From Hydrogenophilales bacterium (lineage in GTDB: Bacteria > Pseudomonadota > Gammaproteobacteria > Burkholderiales > Thiobacillaceae): 64,000 bases of DNA. How positions within the stretch are numbered: position 1 is the stretch's first letter; every line of letters starts with the position of its first letter. The position numbers and the translations under genes were made by a program. Shown in pieces: positions 61,087-64,000 of the stretch. The stretch lies in the NCBI GenBank assembly GCA_016703155.1, contig JADJCP010000002.1, positions 124,001-188,000 on the forward strand, written 5' to 3'. The notes under the pieces were generated by a model. It worked only from the letters and a program-made list of their open reading frames with translations. It had not been told where the DNA came from and made no database searches.

Positions 61087-61713
61087 ATGAAAACACGTAT
61101 CCTTATCGCCACCCTGCTTTTGCTTGCCAGCACCGGCTCGATTCCGGCCTTCGCCAAAGGCCCTAACGGTCCTGCAACACCGCCCGCCGCCGTATCGCGC
61201 ACGGTCAGCGTCGCCCCACTGAGCGCCGAGGACGCCGCCGACCTGATCTGGATGCGCGAGGAAGAAAAAGTCGCCCGCGACGTTTATCTAACGCTGGGCA
61301 AAACCTGGAACAAACCCGTGTTCAAACGCATCGCCGCGTCGGAACAGCGGCATTTCGACGCTCTGGGCGCCAAGCTCGCCCAGTACGGCTTGGCCGATCC
61401 GGCCTTGCCCACGGTCGGCCAGTTCAACAATCCCGAGCTGCAGGCCATGTACACGCAACTGGTCGCCACCGGTAAAACCAGCTATGTCGCCGCGCTGACC
61501 GTGGGCGCGACCATCGAGGATGTCGATATCGCCGACCTGCTGGCGGCCATCGAAGCGACGGAAAACAGCGCGCTTGATCGCACCTATCAAAACCTCCTGG
61601 AAGGATCGAAGAACCATATGCGCGCTTTCGTCGAATTGCTGCGCGACCTGGACGCCGACTACGCACCGCAATATATCGACCCGATCCTGTTCGATGCGAT
61701 TCTCGGCGATTGA
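61087..61713 (+). CDS. DUF2202 ferritin-like exported protein
   Basis: 208 residues from ATG 61087 with AAGGAG upstream and a signal peptide ending AFA. The ferritin-like four-helix core shows carboxylate/histidine pairs: MREEEKVARDVYLTLG, AASEQRHFDALGAKL, DLLAAIEATENSALD and EGSKNHMRAFVELL. These could bind two iron ions. Function not established; a stress or metal role is inferred. It is 52 bases after the small exported gene and may share its promoter. Confidence 0.88.
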   Translation: MKTRILIATLLLLASTGSIPAFAKGPNGPATPPAAVSRTVSVAPLSAEDAADLIWMREEEKVARDVYLTLGKTWNKPVFKRIAASEQRHFDALGAKLAQYGLADPALPTVGQFNNPELQAMYTQLVATGKTSYVAALTVGATIEDVDIADLLAAIEATENSALDRTYQNLLEGSKNHMRAFVELLRDLDADYAPQYIDPILFDAILGD

Positions 61714-61726
61714 CACGCCAGAATGC

Positions 61727-61757
61727 CCAAAAAGCGCCGCCCTACGACGCTTTTTGG
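61727..61757. terminator. Bidirectional terminator between convergent genes
   Basis: CCAAAAAGCG at 61727-61736 pairs with CGCTTTTTGG at 61748-61757 across 11 bases. The T run is within the stem on each strand, serving the DUF2202 gene and the converging phosphorylase gene. Confidence 0.8.
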
Positions 61758-61761
61758 CGTC

Positions 61762-64000
<2,239 letters not shown>

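Overview
The window is GC-rich, dense bacterial DNA with the gene content of a proteobacterium, most likely a betaproteobacterium. The inference rests on an ftsK-lolA pair, an aroC / MFS-transporter neighbourhood, an SHP / diheme cytochrome / cytochrome b561 cluster with a QseBC-like two-component system, and an F-type conjugation system with a MobH relaxase. No rRNA, tRNA, CRISPR array, integrase or transposase was found, so no finer assignment is offered.

Positions 1-25545 are the transfer core of an integrative conjugative element or a related plasmid. A leftward operon running from about 19400 down to 403 encodes a full F-type (MPF-F) type IV secretion system: a lytic transglycosylase, a small unknown protein, then TraA, L, E, K, B, DsbC, TraV, TraC, TrbI, an S26 signal peptidase, TraW, TraU, TrbC, TraN, another unknown, TraF, TraH and TraG. 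A rightward operon (19789-25545) encodes an unknown protein, the MobH relaxase, the TraD coupling protein, a DUF4400 membrane protein and a small AT-richer gene. The two operons are separated by 392 bp of AT-rich DNA bounded by a perfect 24-bp inverted repeat. Each repeat copy sits 18 bp upstream of a TATAAT box, which looks like a mirrored, activator-dependent control region. Integration genes and element ends are not visible.

From 25981 the content is chromosomal: ftsK, lolA, a glutathione peroxidase, small exported proteins, a NupC nucleoside transporter and a MOSC protein. At 32212-35657 lies a leftward operon of DUF350 membrane protein, SPFH/SHOCT protein, zinc-ribbon DUF4178 protein, a 53-residue membrane peptide and SpeD. 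Its probable partners, a membrane-fused spermidine-synthase-like enzyme and an exported FAD amine oxidase, lie at 41815-44948. Between them are rsgA, a tandem flavodoxin-fold protein, two AT-rich unknown genes, a repeat-rich gap and an AAA/DUF4143 ATPase. After this come a lipoprotein, aroC, a DUF465 protein, an MFS transporter, a large propeller/membrane protein, a phosphotransferase-ATPase fusion, a REP-type repeat region and a methyltransferase.

Positions 54119-60566 form a haem redox and signalling locus: a cytochrome c, a divergent QseBC-like two-component system, SHP, diheme cytochrome c, cytochrome b561, and a second two-component system. Both response-regulator genes have direct-repeat operators just upstream. 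The window ends with a DUF2202 protein and a glycogen phosphorylase cut by the right edge.

At least eight places across both the conjugative and chromosomal parts carry single-base frameshifts, nearly all in short homopolymers, in otherwise intact genes (traH, traN, traW twice, traC, the SPFH gene, an unknown gene at 39.1-39.8 kb, glgP). This points to sequencing or assembly error rather than decay, so the affected genes are described as single reconstructed genes.
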